A stretch of DNA of 64,000 bases. It comes from Neobacillus sp. PS3-40. GTDB taxonomy: Bacteria; Bacillota; Bacilli; Bacillales; Cytobacillaceae. The position numbers were made by a program, and so were the translations under genes. The DNA lies in NCBI RefSeq assembly GCF_030915485.1, contig NZ_CP133266.1, positions 868,001-932,000 of the forward strand, given 5' to 3'. Below the pieces are notes generated by a model. The model had not been told where the DNA came from. It made no database searches and saw only the letters and a program-made list of their open reading frames with translations. Positions 18,883 through 28,955 of this stretch are shown one piece after another (the stretch's first letter is position 1; each line of letters opens with the position of its first letter).

Positions 18883-19368
18883 CTATGATTGGATAATTTT
18901 TGTTCGGTAATCTGTTTCATAATACTCAAGGTCTTCTCTTATTCTCTGAAATTCGCTCTCTAATCCTCTCACCATTTGTTGAAAGTCCTCTGGAACAGAT
19001 TTATAGAATTTGATTGAGTTCTTTCCAGTATATGCTGAGCGGCTGTCCTCAAACCATGCATCGTTTTTTGGCGAGAAAAATTCCACAATACATTGATGAT
19101 AAATTCTGTATAATGTTTTCTCGGCAGCAGCTTTTTGAAACGGATCACTTTGTAAAATAATCTTACAGGTCTCTAAACCTTCTTCGCTAAACACAAGTAA
19201 CTTCCTCAAATTAGAAAGGATTTGTTTATAATAAACTAAATCACTTTCATTACCTTGATCAAATTGTGCAAGCGTTGTTTGATTTAAAAATTCTTCGATC
19301 GTTTTAATGGTAATGACTAAGAAAGATTCAACATCCTTTAATTGTGTTTTCACCAATGTATTTCCCAC
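18883..19368 (-). CDS. ypuI: YpuI family protein (DUF3907)
   Basis: 161 residues from GTG 19368, with GGAGG seven bases upstream. Soluble, mostly helical, rich in aromatic and acidic residues (KDVESFLVITIKTIEEFLNQT ... YRIYHQCIVEFFSPKNDAWFEDSRSAYTGKNSIKF). It matches the YpuI family, which has no assigned function, and has the B. subtilis position between dacB and scpB. No catalytic motif seen. Confidence 0.8.
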   Translation of the reverse strand: MGNTLVKTQLKDVESFLVITIKTIEEFLNQTTLAQFDQGNESDLVYYKQILSNLRKLLVFSEEGLETCKIILQSDPFQKAAAEKTLYRIYHQCIVEFFSPKNDAWFEDSRSAYTGKNSIKFYKSVPEDFQQMVRGLESEFQRIREDLEYYETDYRTKIIQS

Positions 19369-19399
19369 TTCTCAACCTCCAAATTTCATATCATTTTAA

Positions 19400-19819
19400 T
19401 TAACTTGACTGCACAATAAATTCAAGTGGAGAAGGGAGCTCATAACTTTTCTTTTGTCTAAGAGCCCGAAAAATTTCTGGCAGTTTATTAAAGTTAATTT
19501 CTTTAAAATAGGCAGCAAATTCTTGTTTAGAGTTAATATATATCCGTTTACGCTGTCTCAAGCCTGGATTTTTCAGAAGGCAAACAAGCGCGACAATATC
19601 CTTAAAATTAACACTATTTTCCCCTACACCGAAAATTGGGTCTTGATGATAAGGAGTGAATTCTTGGAAAACTTCATCAAAATATCTCACATACAAAACA
19701 TGTAAAGTTTTTTCCATTCCATCTTCTTGAAAGGTGATTTCACTACTATTAAAAAAGTCCTCCGGTGTATTCGATTTTTCCTTTTCTAATTCATGACCCT
19801 TGCAGGAAATAATTTGCAA
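19400..19819 (-). CDS. Protein of unknown function between ypuI and scpB
   Basis: 139 residues from a TTG at 19819 behind GGAGAGAGG; an alternative in-frame TTG at 19837 would make it 145. No signal peptide or membrane segment. Features: MQIISCKGHELEKEKSNTPEDFF at the start, LHVLYVRYFDEVFQEFTPYHQDPIFGVGE in the middle and a basic patch LKNPGLRQRKRIYINSKQEF. I do not recognise the family. It ends 31 bases before ypuI and may be cotranscribed with it. Confidence 0.6.
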   Translation of the reverse strand: MQIISCKGHELEKEKSNTPEDFFNSSEITFQEDGMEKTLHVLYVRYFDEVFQEFTPYHQDPIFGVGENSVNFKDIVALVCLLKNPGLRQRKRIYINSKQEFAAYFKEINFNKLPEIFRALRQKKSYELPSPLEFIVQSS

Positions 19820-19851
19820 AATTCCTCTCTCCTTCAATTAAAAGTTTCTTC

Positions 19852-19957
19852 ATAAAGAAAACTCTCCGATTGGCGAGCCCCTAAGGGCGATGTCAGAGGG
19901 GTAGTTGCCCTTATGCGCTAGCAGAATTTATGGATATAAATTCTGCATAGGTGAAAA
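19852..19957 (+). repeat. Dispersed three-hairpin repeat, copy E (complete)
   Basis: ATAAAGAAAACTCTCCGATT, GGCGAGCCCCTAAGGGC, GTAGTTGCCCTTATGCGC and the AGAATTTATGGATATAAATT hairpin ending ATAGGTGAAAAAA. It lies between scpB and the unknown gene at 19400. Confidence 0.85.
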
Positions 19958-19989
19958 AATATATCCTTAGTTTATCATAAACAAGGAAG

Positions 19990-20577
19990 TTATGAATTAA
20001 TCGTTTCTTGAAATTTTTCGAAAAATAAGTCAGCTTCTTCTTGAACAAATTCCTCATCTACTTTTTCTGGAAGAGATGGCAACTCATCAATACTCCTTAA
20101 TCCAAAATAATCAAGAAATTCTTTCGTGGTTCCGTATAAATATGCCCTTCCTGTTCCTTCTACTCTTCCAACCTCTTTTATAAGGGCCTTTGACGTAAGT
20201 GTGTGAATTGGGCGTTCTGTTTTTACTCCCCGGATTTCTTCAATTTCTACTCTTGTGATTGGCTGTCTATAAGCAATAATCGCTAGAGTTTCTAACGCTG
20301 CTTGCGATAAAGTGGACGTACTTGGTGCATCGACAAGTTTTATTAAAAAAGAGGCATTTTCTTTCTTTGTAGCGAGTTGAAATGTTCCTGCCAACTGTAC
20401 AATGGTTACTCCTCTTTTTTCATCGTGATCATATTCTTTTTTTAAATTGGCTAGAATGTCCAAAATCCTACCCTCATCAACATCTAACACTTCAACAAGT
20501 TGTTTTATGGATAATCCTTCATCCCCTGCCGCAAATAAAAGACTTTCTAATATACTGTTCCAATTAGTAATTTCCAA
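19990..20577 (-). CDS. scpB: Segregation and condensation protein ScpB
   Basis: 195 residues. I chose TTG 20577 ([27 protein letters not shown]): GAAGGGG lies upstream and the sequence aligns with the B. subtilis N-terminus ([21 protein letters not shown]). The longer frame to 20622 overlaps scpA more and has no conserved start. Two winged-helix domains ([34 protein letters not shown]). It joins ScpA and SMC in the condensin complex that compacts and separates chromosomes. Overlaps scpA by 14 bases. Confidence 0.92.
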   Translation of the reverse strand: MEITNWNSILESLLFAAGDEGLSIKQLVEVLDVDEGRILDILANLKKEYDHDEKRGVTIVQLAGTFQLATKKENASFLIKLVDAPSTSTLSQAALETLAIIAYRQPITRVEIEEIRGVKTERPIHTLTSKALIKEVGRVEGTGRAYLYGTTKEFLDYFGLRSIDELPSLPEKVDEEFVQEEADLFFEKFQETINS

Positions 20578-21328
20578 CCATTTCTGCCCCTTCCCCCATA
20601 GCTTCAACAAAGATTTCACCAAAATTTTGATGCTGCTCTACATCAATCTCTTTTCTTTTTATTAGTTCTAAAATAGCAAGAAAAGTAACGACTATATGTT
20701 CCTTTGTAGAAAAGGGAAATAGATCATTGAAATTTTTTCTTCCGTTGAATCCACGTAAATCAGCCAATATCTCCATCATTCTTTTTTCAATCGATATTTC
20801 TTGCCTTGCTATCTTTGTTGTCAAAGGACGCTGTAATTTCTTTCTTCGCAACAATTTTTGAAAAGCAGCCAACATATCGTATAAGGATACGTTTAATTCC
20901 TCCTTTTCAGGAAGTTTGTCTTTTGCAAATTCCGTCAAATCGCTTGGAGGCTTCGTATATATCAAACTACGACCTTCCTCCATTTGCTTTAAATCATGGG
21001 CAGCTTCTTTGTATTTGCGGTATTCAATGAGCCGTTCCACAAGCTCATCTCTTGGGTCTTCCTCAAATGGGAGATCAACTTCAAGAGTCTCCTCTTCTTT
21101 TTTTGGTAAAAGCATTTTGCTTTTGATTGCAAGTAAGGTAGCAGCCATTACCAAAAATTCACTTGCCAAATCAAGTTTTAGTTCCGTCATTGTTTTTATA
21201 TATATTAAGTATTGTTCGGTTATTTGTGATACTGGGATATCATAAATGTCTATTTCTAATCGATTGATCAAATGAAGGAGAAGATCAAGCGGCCCCTCAA
21301 ATGCATCAATCTTTACATTGTAATGCAT
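20564..21328 (-). CDS. scpA: Segregation and condensation protein ScpA (kleisin)
   Basis: 254 residues. Conserved N-terminus [42 protein letters not shown], acidic middle ([35 protein letters not shown]) and a C-terminal winged helix ([26 protein letters not shown]). Kleisin bridging the SMC heads. First gene of the scpA-scpB pair. Confidence 0.95.
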   Translation of the reverse strand: MHYNVKIDAFEGPLDLLLHLINRLEIDIYDIPVSQITEQYLIYIKTMTELKLDLASEFLVMAATLLAIKSKMLLPKKEEETLEVDLPFEEDPRDELVERLIEYRKYKEAAHDLKQMEEGRSLIYTKPPSDLTEFAKDKLPEKEELNVSLYDMLAAFQKLLRRKKLQRPLTTKIARQEISIEKRMMEILADLRGFNGRKNFNDLFPFSTKEHIVVTFLAILELIKRKEIDVEQHQNFGEIFVEAMGEGAEMVGNY

Positions 21329-21456
21329 TGTACGTCACCAAAATTCCTATTTCTTTTATTCTATATCAATTAATAGTATAGAGGATTCACCTTAGTTATC
21401 CAATAGAAAAATCCACCCTTCCCCCTTTTCCAAATAAAACAGGGTAAAAGCCTATA

Positions 21457-21483
21457 ACATATTCTAAAACTTAACATATGATG
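21457..21483 (+). promoter_or_regulatory. Sigma-K-like promoter before the YjcZ-type gene
   Basis: AC at 21457-21458, 16 bases, then CATATGATG (consensus AC-N16-CATAnnnTA, one mismatch). Placed about 40 bases before the gene. A late mother-cell promoter would suit a spore-coat miniprotein, but the consensus is short. Confidence 0.35.
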
Positions 21484-21522
21484 GGAGGGAAAAGTAATTA
21501 AATTATTTTAGGAGGTTTTAAT

Positions 21523-21624
21523 ATGTCTGATGGCGTAGTTGGATGCGGATTTGGTGGAGGATTTGCATTAATCGTAGTGCTATTCATCTTGCTAATAATC
21601 GTTGGTGCTTCTTGGGTTTATTAA
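21523..21624 (+). CDS. YjcZ/SscA-type small sporulation protein
   Basis: 33 residues, too short for ordinary gene calling. ATG 21523 follows a perfect AGGAGG. Translation: MSDGVVGCGFGGGFALIV then VLFILLIIVGASWVY. The glycine-rich head with one hydrophobic helix is the hallmark of the YjcZ family of tiny spore proteins (SscA helps spore coat assembly in B. subtilis). A terminator follows 27 bases after the stop, so it is monocistronic. Confidence 0.85.
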   Translation: MSDGVVGCGFGGGFALIVVLFILLIIVGASWVY

Positions 21625-21650
21625 TATAACATTAGCTAATGTTTGCAGAT

Positions 21651-21675
21651 GCCCGTCTTTTTGACGGGTTTTTTG
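21651..21675 (+). terminator. Intrinsic terminator of the YjcZ-type gene
   Basis: GCCCGTC / GACGGGT hairpin followed by TTTTTT. Confidence 0.85.
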
Positions 21676-21738
21676 CTTATATGAAAAGAAAGCCTCCTAA
21701 TGTGATAAACTTATACATACTTGATTTATTGAGGTGGG

Positions 21739-22278
21739 ATGGATTTGTACCCAAAAGAATTCATTCAATACTTAGTTCACTTTCATGGAGATCGTGACTA
21801 TTTTGAATGCCATGAAATACTTGAAGAATACTGGAAACAAACTGATTTTGGAAATAAAGATTCAATCTGGGTGGGATTTATTCAGCTTGCTGTTTCGAAT
21901 TATCATCACCGCCGTGGTAACTTTGAAGGTGCTAAAAAAACAATGAAAAAGGCATTATCCATTTTTCTATCTAAAGAACCTTTCATTATCAAGCTTGGAT
22001 TAGATAGCCAGTCCTTTTTGGTAATGCTTTATGAGCGCTTAGCTATTATTGAACAAAACAAAGCTTATAAAAGTATTAATTTACCCATTAATGATCATTC
22101 ATTACTCAATCAATGTAAATTCATTTGCGAACAAAGTAAATACATTTGGGGCAACAATAGTGATCTAACAAAATTACACATATTGCACCGGCATAAACTT
22201 CGCGATCGGGCAAGCGTTATCCAAGAGCGTAATTCTGCAAAACAAATAAAGAAAACTCGCCGATTGGCGAGCCCCTGA
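21739..22278 (+). CDS. ypuF: DUF309 family protein YpuF, C-terminus supplied by a repeat
   Basis: 179 residues. DUF309 core at residues 6-70: FIQYLVHFHGDRDYFECHEILEEYWKQTD ... WVGFIQLAVSNYHHRRGNFEGAKK, with the family's conserved YFECHEILEE-W and H-H-R-N-GA motifs. Function of the family unknown. The last ten codons ([10 protein letters not shown]) and the TGA at 22276 lie inside dispersed repeat copy F, so the native C-terminus was replaced or extended by insertion of that element. The domain itself looks intact. Start ATG 21739 follows GAGGTGGG. Transcribed opposite to scpA and ribT. Confidence 0.85.
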   Translation: MDLYPKEFIQYLVHFHGDRDYFECHEILEEYWKQTDFGNKDSIWVGFIQLAVSNYHHRRGNFEGAKKTMKKALSIFLSKEPFIIKLGLDSQSFLVMLYERLAIIEQNKAYKSINLPINDHSLLNQCKFICEQSKYIWGNNSDLTKLHILHRHKLRDRASVIQERNSAKQIKKTRRLASP

Positions 22279-22351
22279 GGGCGATGATTTGGCGTAGTTG
22301 CCCTGATGCGCTAGCAGAATTGATGGATATAAATTCTGATTAGCTAAAAAA
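22246..22351 (+). repeat. Dispersed three-hairpin repeat, copy F (complete, overlaps ypuF)
   Basis: ATAAAGAAAACTCGCCGATT, GGCGAGCCCCTGAGGGC, GTAGTTGCCCTGATGCGC, GAATTGATGGATATAAATTC hairpin, TTAGCTAAAAAA. Its first 33 bases are read in frame as the end of ypuF. Confidence 0.9.
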
Positions 22352-22400
22352 TGCGGTGTAGATAGACAATTTTCAAGAGTCCATACAAATTCTAAATATA

Positions 22401-23201
<801 letters not shown>

Positions 23202-24065
23202 ATGAAAAAAATACTTATATTAACTATGCTTGCATTTTTGATTCTTCTCCCTATCCAAGGTTTTGCAGATATGGCAGAAGGAGACATAATTATTACGCTC
23301 GGAGAAAATTTGACAGACACACAAAAGAATATGCTGCTATCCGAGATGAATGCACCGAAGGATACTCAAATTATTACTGTTTCTAATCAAGAAGAGCATC
23401 AATATCTTGGAAAATATGTGGCAAATTCTTTAATTGGAACAAAAGCAATATCATCATCAGCAACGACGATCGAACCAAATGGCTCGGGAATTTCAGTTAA
23501 AACGAAAAATATCACATGGGTTACAAATGAAATGTATGTAAATGCGTTAATCACTGCTGGTGTTAAAGATGCGAAAATCTATATTACTGCACCTATTCCC
23601 GTTTCTGGAACGGCCGCTTTAACAGGGATTATCAAGGCATATGAAATTTCAGCAGATAAAACGATTCCTGAAGCTGTCAAACAGGCTGCGAACCAAGAGA
23701 TGGTTGAAACCGCAAAGCTTGGAGATTCGATTGGAAATAAAAATGCTGCAGCATTAATTGCAAAAGTAAAAGAAGAAATTGCAAAAAACAAACCAAAAAA
23801 TGATGAAGAAATGAGAAAAATAATAGAAAATGCAGCCAGTGAATTATCAGTCAAACTGAATGAAAATGAAATGCAAACATTAATTGACTTTTTTAATAAA
23901 TTAAAGAATTTAAATATCAATTGGAACCAAGTAAGTGACCAACTACACAAAGCAAAGGATCAAATATCCAATTTTATTCAATCAGAAGAAGGCCAAGGCT
24001 TTCTAGAAAAAGTAAAACAATTTTTCATTCGCTTAATAGATGCCATAAAATCCCTTTTCTCATAA
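23202..24065 (+). CDS. ypuA: Secreted DUF1002 protein YpuA
   Basis: 287 residues from ATG 23202, behind GAAGGAG; an in-frame extension to 23067 is not needed. Signal peptide MKKILILTMLAFLILLPIQGFA. The DUF1002 region follows: ITLGENLTDTQKNMLLSEM, and GSGISVKTKNITWVTNEMYVNALITAGVKDAKIYITAPIPVSGTAALTGIIKAYE. The lysine-rich C-terminal half is helical. Cell-surface protein of unknown function; B. subtilis YpuA is 290 residues. Confidence 0.9.
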   Translation: MKKILILTMLAFLILLPIQGFADMAEGDIIITLGENLTDTQKNMLLSEMNAPKDTQIITVSNQEEHQYLGKYVANSLIGTKAISSSATTIEPNGSGISVKTKNITWVTNEMYVNALITAGVKDAKIYITAPIPVSGTAALTGIIKAYEISADKTIPEAVKQAANQEMVETAKLGDSIGNKNAAALIAKVKEEIAKNKPKNDEEMRKIIENAASELSVKLNENEMQTLIDFFNKLKNLNINWNQVSDQLHKAKDQISNFIQSEEGQGFLEKVKQFFIRLIDAIKSLFS

Positions 24066-24082
24066 ATATCTAACTATCGTTT

Positions 24083-24123
24083 CAAATAAAATAAGTTACC
24101 GCAGTATGCGGTAACTTATTTTA
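24083..24123. terminator. Shared terminator between convergent ypuA and lysA
   Basis: AAATAAAATAAGTTACCGCA and its complement around GTA; nearly perfect 20-base arms, with the lysA stop codon at its right edge. Confidence 0.85.
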
Positions 24124-25425
24124 TTTGAGTGACAAATCTAGCCTTACTAAATCCTCATACGATTCCCGTTTAACAACAATCCTGTCTTGCCCATTCTCAA
24201 CAAACACTACAGGTGGTCGTGGAATACGATTATAGTTATTTGCCATTGAATAACCGTAAGCTCCTGTGCAAAAAACTGCCAAAATATCTTCTTGGCCCTG
24301 CGCTGGTAAAGGAAGATCCCAAATTAACATATCTCCTGATTCACAGCATTTACCTGCAATTGAAACGGTCTCAGTTGGTTTCTCTAAAGGTTTGTTTGCA
24401 AGTACGGCTTCATATTTTGCTTGATATAATGCAGGTCTGATGTTATCACTCATTCCCCCATCAACAGCTAAATATTTTCTTACATTTGGAACTTCCTTCT
24501 GTGATCCAACACGATAGAGAGTAATTCCTGCATCACCAACAAGTGAACGCCCAGGCTCAATCCAAATTTCCGGCAAATTCATTTCATATATTTGAATCCA
24601 TTTTTTAACTTCCTTAATAATTTCGTCCACATACTGGGATGGTCGGATTGGTTCATCTTCTTTCGTATAACGGATACCAAAGCCGCCTCCTAAATTTAAC
24701 ACTTTTGCTTCAAAGGAAATCTCATTTTTCCACCTGTTCATTTTTTCAAATATTTTTTGTGTTGCTAACAGAAAACCTGTTGTTTCAAAGATTTGAGAGC
24801 CAATGTGACAATGAAGACCAAGCACTTCTAAGCATTCTGATCGAAGTGCTTCCTTTAGTGCACTTTCTGCCTGCCCGTTTTGTAAATCAAATCCAAATTT
24901 AGAATCTTCCTGGCCCGTCAAAATATAATCATGTGTATGGGCCTCTATACCAGGTGTTACCCTCAACAAGATTTTTATTGTTGTATTTTTTTCTAGACAT
25001 AACGTTTTTAGTAGATCCAATTCATAAAAATTATCAACTACAATACAACCAATCCCATGGTCCAGTGCCATAATCAATTCATCACGGCTTTTATTATTAC
25101 CATGAAAATGAATTCTTTCAGTGGGAAATCCAGCCGTAATGGCGGTATATAATTCTCCACCTGAAACAACATCGAGTGATAATCCTTCCTCCTCGGCAAG
25201 TTGGATCATCGCAATCGTTGAAAAAGCCTTACTGGCATAAGCAACTTGCGCTTTCATTCCTTGATCCAGAAAAGTCTGTCTAAATCCTCTCGCCCTCTCT
25301 CTAATCAAGGCGACATCATAAACATATAATGGTGTTCCATATTTATCTGCCAACTCAATGGCATCAACTCCACCAATTTCTAAATTCCCCTGTTTATTTA
25401 CACCGGTTGTTCCGTAAAAATACAT
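24121..25425 (-). CDS. lysA: Diaminopimelate decarboxylase LysA
   Basis: 434 residues, fold III PLP enzyme. PLP lysine Lys66 (VAYASKAFS), glycine-rich phosphate site (NLGGGFGIRY), HCHIGSQ, EPGRSLVGDAG and the catalytic CESGD motif near residue 345. Makes L-lysine from meso-diaminopimelate; also balances diaminopimelate supply for wall and spore cortex. Adjacent to spoVAF as in B. subtilis. I see no lysine riboswitch before it. Confidence 0.97.
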   Translation of the reverse strand: MYFYGTTGVNKQGNLEIGGVDAIELADKYGTPLYVYDVALIRERARGFRQTFLDQGMKAQVAYASKAFSTIAMIQLAEEEGLSLDVVSGGELYTAITAGFPTERIHFHGNNKSRDELIMALDHGIGCIVVDNFYELDLLKTLCLEKNTTIKILLRVTPGIEAHTHDYILTGQEDSKFGFDLQNGQAESALKEALRSECLEVLGLHCHIGSQIFETTGFLLATQKIFEKMNRWKNEISFEAKVLNLGGGFGIRYTKEDEPIRPSQYVDEIIKEVKKWIQIYEMNLPEIWIEPGRSLVGDAGITLYRVGSQKEVPNVRKYLAVDGGMSDNIRPALYQAKYEAVLANKPLEKPTETVSIAGKCCESGDMLIWDLPLPAQGQEDILAVFCTGAYGYSMANNYNRIPRPPVVFVENGQDRIVVKRESYEDLVRLDLSLK

Positions 25426-25583
25426 TGCACTTCCCTCTCTTTGTTTACAGAATCATTTATCTATAAAGTAAAGTATAAGAAATAGACAGAATCCACAAAA
25501 GATACTGCCTATTCTTGATACTTTATCCCTTTATTTAATTAAAAACACTTTAGCATACCATCAGAAATTCTGCAAACAGAACT

Positions 25584-27071
25584 TTACGTTTGTGAATTTG
25601 GCGGTTGACGGTAGCGATTTCTTGGGTGAACAATACTCGGTCTAAGTACTGATCCTGGAACCGCTCTACGCAATATAATCTGCAAAAATCCTTTTGGATC
25701 AAAGGGCAAAAACGGCCAAAAATAAGGGGTATTTAGTGAACGTGTGTTTACAATAAAAATAAAAAATAACGTTGCGCCAATGACAAAACCTGGTGTATGA
25801 AAGAGTGAAACAAGCAGTAGTAAACTTAACCTGCCAATCTTATTTGCAATGCTTAATTCATAACTTGGAGTTGTAAAAGTTCCAATACCTGATACAGCAA
25901 CATACAGAATAACCTCAGGAACGAACAAGCCTACACTTATCGCAATTTGACCAATCAATACTGCTGCAATTAAACCCATCGCGGTAGAAAGGGGTGTTGG
26001 TGTATGGATAGCAGCAAGCCTTAAAAACTCAATTCCAAAATCAGCTAAAAATATTTGAATGATAATAGGAATATTTGTTGTTTCATTCGGCCCGATAAAC
26101 GAAAGCTTCTCTGGCAATAATGAAGGTTCCAAAACAACCAATAGCCATAATGGAAGTAAGAAAATAGATGTTAATACTCCAAGAAAACGGGTCCAACGTA
26201 AAAATGTGCCCATTGCTGGTGATTCTCTAAATTCCTCAGCATGCTGTAAATGATGAAAATAAGTTGTTGGTGTAATAATTACACTTGGTGATGTATCTAC
26301 ATAAATTACGACATGACCCTCAAGGATATGGGCAGCAGCAACATCCGCACGTTCTGTATACCGTACAAGTGGAAAAGGGTTCCATCCCTGTTTTAAGATA
26401 AACTCTTCAATGGTCTTGTCAGCCATCGGAATTCCGTCAGTTTCAATGCCGTTAATTTCTTTACGAAGAATATTTAATAAATCAGGATCAGCGATATCTT
26501 CAATATACCCTAATGCTACATCCGTTTTTGAACGTTCGCCAACTTTTAGCATTTCAAAACGAAGCTTCTCATCACGAATTCTTCTTCTTGTTAAGGCTGT
26601 ATTAATAATAATATTTTCAACGAAACCATCACGAGAGCCCCTTACTACTTTTTCTGTATCCGGTTCTTGCGGCTGACGTCCTGGATAGCTTCTGACATCG
26701 ACAATCAGTGCATTTCTTGCACCTTCAATGACAACTGCTACTAATCCTGAAAGAACTTTATCAACTAATTCATCCAACGTTTCGATTGGTTGAACAGATT
26801 GGTTAACAAGTCTGTTTTCTACAAGTTTATATAAATCAGTGGATAATTTTTCATGATCATTTATCTCAACTAATTCTTCAATTAGTTCAATACAAAATCG
26901 AGTATCACATAATCCACTAACCGAATAAATGTGTACATCCTTTTTTAAAACCTTTAACTTTCGAATATTTAAATCAAAGCTAATTCCTAATCCAACCCTT
27001 TGTTTCCAATAATTTTCAATTTCATCTACTGATTCCGGGATTGGCCACTTTTGGTCTGTTTTTCTTGACAC
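25584..27071 (-). CDS. spoVAF: Stage V sporulation protein AF (SpoVAF, GerA family)
   Basis: 495 residues from GTG 27071, behind GGAAAGGAG. GerA-type germinant receptor A-subunit family: soluble N-terminal half ([48 protein letters not shown]) followed by about five membrane helices (300-450) and a proline/arginine tail. In B. subtilis SpoVAF modulates spore germination with partner proteins in the inner spore membrane. Overlaps spoVAEA by 46 bases. Confidence 0.93.
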   Translation of the reverse strand: MSRKTDQKWPIPESVDEIENYWKQRVGLGISFDLNIRKLKVLKKDVHIYSVSGLCDTRFCIELIEELVEINDHEKLSTDLYKLVENRLVNQSVQPIETLDELVDKVLSGLVAVVIEGARNALIVDVRSYPGRQPQEPDTEKVVRGSRDGFVENIIINTALTRRRIRDEKLRFEMLKVGERSKTDVALGYIEDIADPDLLNILRKEINGIETDGIPMADKTIEEFILKQGWNPFPLVRYTERADVAAAHILEGHVVIYVDTSPSVIITPTTYFHHLQHAEEFRESPAMGTFLRWTRFLGVLTSIFLLPLWLLVVLEPSLLPEKLSFIGPNETTNIPIIIQIFLADFGIEFLRLAAIHTPTPLSTAMGLIAAVLIGQIAISVGLFVPEVILYVAVSGIGTFTTPSYELSIANKIGRLSLLLLVSLFHTPGFVIGATLFFIFIVNTRSLNTPYFWPFLPFDPKGFLQIILRRAVPGSVLRPSIVHPRNRYRQPPNSQT

Positions 27072-27634
27072 GTAAAACCGCTCCTTTCCAGAATAAGTTC
27101 TACCGCTTTTTTTGTAATGGGTGAACCCTTTTCAAAATGATCATGCCTTGCCATTTTACCGATATCACCGACCCCAACAATAATCGGTACATCAAGTTCA
27201 TCAAGGCAGTATACGGTATCCCCATTCAATCTTCCTATTTCAAGCTCAGGTATTCCGTTCTTATCAACCCCATATGGCGTTAATTCACCATTCTGATCAA
27301 TACATACATTTACCCTCGTCCATTCAGCTTGCCTTGTCTTAGATGCAACAGCAATAATTCCCAGTACCTCAATATCCTGATGCAAGGCCACATATTTAAG
27401 TGCTATTTCACCTGCACCTTCACCGACCAATCCACTATCATCAAACATTACTAATACAGGATCATATGGAGTTTTTTTGATTAAATGGACAAGCTCAGGT
27501 CCTGTTAATGCAGACGGATTTCCATGGGACATTGAGATACATCTTCCTCCAATTTCCTTTGAGACATGTTCCACTGCCCGTCTTGCATAGTCATCCCCAT
27601 CGGTAATTAAGATAACCCGCCTTCGGTTGCTCAT
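27026..27634 (-). CDS. spoVAEA: Stage V sporulation protein AEA (SpoVAEA)
   Basis: 202 residues from ATG 27634, behind AAAGGA (the ATG at 27652 has no ribosome site). Starts [48 protein letters not shown]; a soluble protein of the SpoVAE N-terminal family. In the usual spoVA operon it follows spoVAEB; here it follows a 154-base gap after spoVAB. Confidence 0.92.
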   Translation of the reverse strand: MSNRRRVILITDGDDYARRAVEHVSKEIGGRCISMSHGNPSALTGPELVHLIKKTPYDPVLVMFDDSGLVGEGAGEIALKYVALHQDIEVLGIIAVASKTRQAEWTRVNVCIDQNGELTPYGVDKNGIPELEIGRLNGDTVYCLDELDVPIIVGVGDIGKMARHDHFEKGSPITKKAVELILERSGFTCQEKQTKSGQSRNQ

Positions 27635-27683
27635 ACTCTGATGTCCTTTCATGGCGTAATCTTAGTTAGAAAAGTGCAAACTC

Positions 27684-27772
27684 CCTGGGGCCGAAGCGAC
27701 CAAGGAATAACGGCCTTTGGTTATTCCCTCGTGGGGCTGGGCTGCTTGTGCTAGACAAGTTTTATAAGTTCA
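27684..27772. repeat. Bacillus-type intergenic repeat fragment at the spoVA gap
   Basis: Contains CCGAAGCGAC, a hairpin GGAATAAC / GTTATTCC, then CTCGTGGGGCTGGGC and GCTAGACAAG. From memory these pieces resemble a dispersed intergenic sequence common in Bacillus genomes (outer ends GTCTAGC...AGCGCCTAGCCCC...CGCTTCGG in reverse). It fills the place where spoVAC, spoVAD and spoVAEB would be. Confidence 0.55.
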
Positions 27773-27788
27773 AACAACTTAATTATTT

Positions 27789-28214
27789 TTATTGATGAAT
27801 AAAATAAACCCACTGAAAGATTGATCCAAAGATTTTTCCAAATACAATTGCCATTAAAAATGCAATTAATTTTCCTTCCATTCCAATTCTTTTTGTGAGA
27901 ATCGGTAGAACATTTAGTACTTCGGTTAAAGCGGCGGCAAGCATACCGACAAAAATACCATCATTTATTCCCAGTGGTATTAAAAAGTAAGCCGATATAC
28001 CAAGAACAGGATCTCTAAGACTTGCTAATATACCCGTGACTGCCCCAATAACGACTGCCCATTCATACCAATGAATCATTTTCATTGTTTTTGAAAGTTG
28101 TGTTAACCTAGGAATAATACCAAGGACGGACAAAAATGCTACAAAGCCAGAGCCAACTGCTAATCCACTAGAGAGACCAATAAAGATAACTTCAATAACC
28201 TTAATGATCGTCAA
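27789..28214 (-). CDS. spoVAB: Stage V sporulation protein AB (SpoVAB)
   Basis: 141 residues from TTG 28214, the same length as in B. subtilis. Small polytopic membrane protein: FIGLSSGLAVGSGFVAFLSVLGIIPRLTQLSKT, then four hydrophobic helices. Part of the dipicolinic-acid channel operon. Overlaps the spoVAA stop by 14 bases. Confidence 0.92.
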   Translation of the reverse strand: MTIIKVIEVIFIGLSSGLAVGSGFVAFLSVLGIIPRLTQLSKTMKMIHWYEWAVVIGAVTGILASLRDPVLGISAYFLIPLGINDGIFVGMLAAALTEVLNVLPILTKRIGMEGKLIAFLMAIVFGKIFGSIFQWVYFIHQ

Positions 28215-28821
28215 GCTGCTTCATACTCTCTTCATTTTCATGGATAACAACATAATTATCCAAGTCCATCTGATAATTAAACATTTCTACCTCTAATGGG
28301 CTAGGCTCCTCATTAATTCGTTTCCGGAATATATGATTGAAAAACAAAATCATCCCTAGACCTAATCCAATGGAATAGGGAATTTGAAAGAGTAATGGCT
28401 TCGGCTCCTTTAGACCAGTAATGATCGTATATAGCTTTTCTTGTACAGTTTTCATGCTGACGTCATCATGAAAGTTCATAATAGCCATTGCCGACCCAAA
28501 AAATAGTAATAACCATATTAAAAGAAAAAAAGGGATGGAAACTCTTTTTTTCTTATAAATGACTTCAATAATGGTTTGTTGCGGGCCAATTGTTTGTATC
28601 TCTACAGCTCTTACAGCCTCAATAATTTTGCTAATAACTTTCATCAAATCAATGACCACAATATTCTTGTCCTTTTCTGAAATCTCATAGATCACAAGCT
28701 TTCTTATAATTGGTAACACTTCTTCAGGGGCAATAATTTGGGCCAGATCTTCTACTCGCACTTTTTCTGAAAGCCTTGCTTGAACACGATGTCGCATGCG
28801 AATGTAAATGGTTTTTTCCAA
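28201..28821 (-). CDS. spoVAA: Stage V sporulation protein AA (SpoVAA)
   Basis: 206 residues from TTG 28821 (MEKTIYIRMRHRVQARL), equal in length to B. subtilis SpoVAA. The longer frame to 28887 adds a stretch without family match. Soluble N-terminal domain to about residue 95, then two membrane helices (VSIPFFLLIWLLLFFGSAMAIMNF and LLFQIPYSIGLGLGMILFF). First gene of the spoVA operon. Confidence 0.88.
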   Translation of the reverse strand: MEKTIYIRMRHRVQARLSEKVRVEDLAQIIAPEEVLPIIRKLVIYEISEKDKNIVVIDLMKVISKIIEAVRAVEIQTIGPQQTIIEVIYKKKRVSIPFFLLIWLLLFFGSAMAIMNFHDDVSMKTVQEKLYTIITGLKEPKPLLFQIPYSIGLGLGMILFFNHIFRKRINEEPSPLEVEMFNYQMDLDNYVVIHENEESMKQLDDH

Positions 28822-28859
28822 AACACTCACTTCCCAAACATTGATTTCCTCATTTACGT

Positions 28860-28890
28860 TAGTATGAGTAATTATGGAACATTTCATTAT
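28860..28890 (-). promoter_or_regulatory. Possible sigma-G promoter of spoVA
   Basis: CATACTA (28860-28866) fits the sigma-G -10 consensus CATnnTA exactly, and TAATG 18 bases upstream (28885-28889) is a one-mismatch -35. spoVA is sigma-G dependent in B. subtilis. Confidence 0.45.
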
Positions 28891-28955
28891 AAAAAATTCG
28901 AATTACAAAACACCCATATCCTAAATCATAACCATCCATTGAAAGATAATAGTTT

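Noticed and set aside
23579-23950. 123-codon minus-strand frame inside ypuA
   Set aside because: Antisense shadow with biased Ser/Phe composition caused by the Lys/Glu-rich ypuA codons.
25426-25583. Lysine riboswitch before lysA
   Set aside because: None of the conserved L-box blocks is visible in this 158-base gap.
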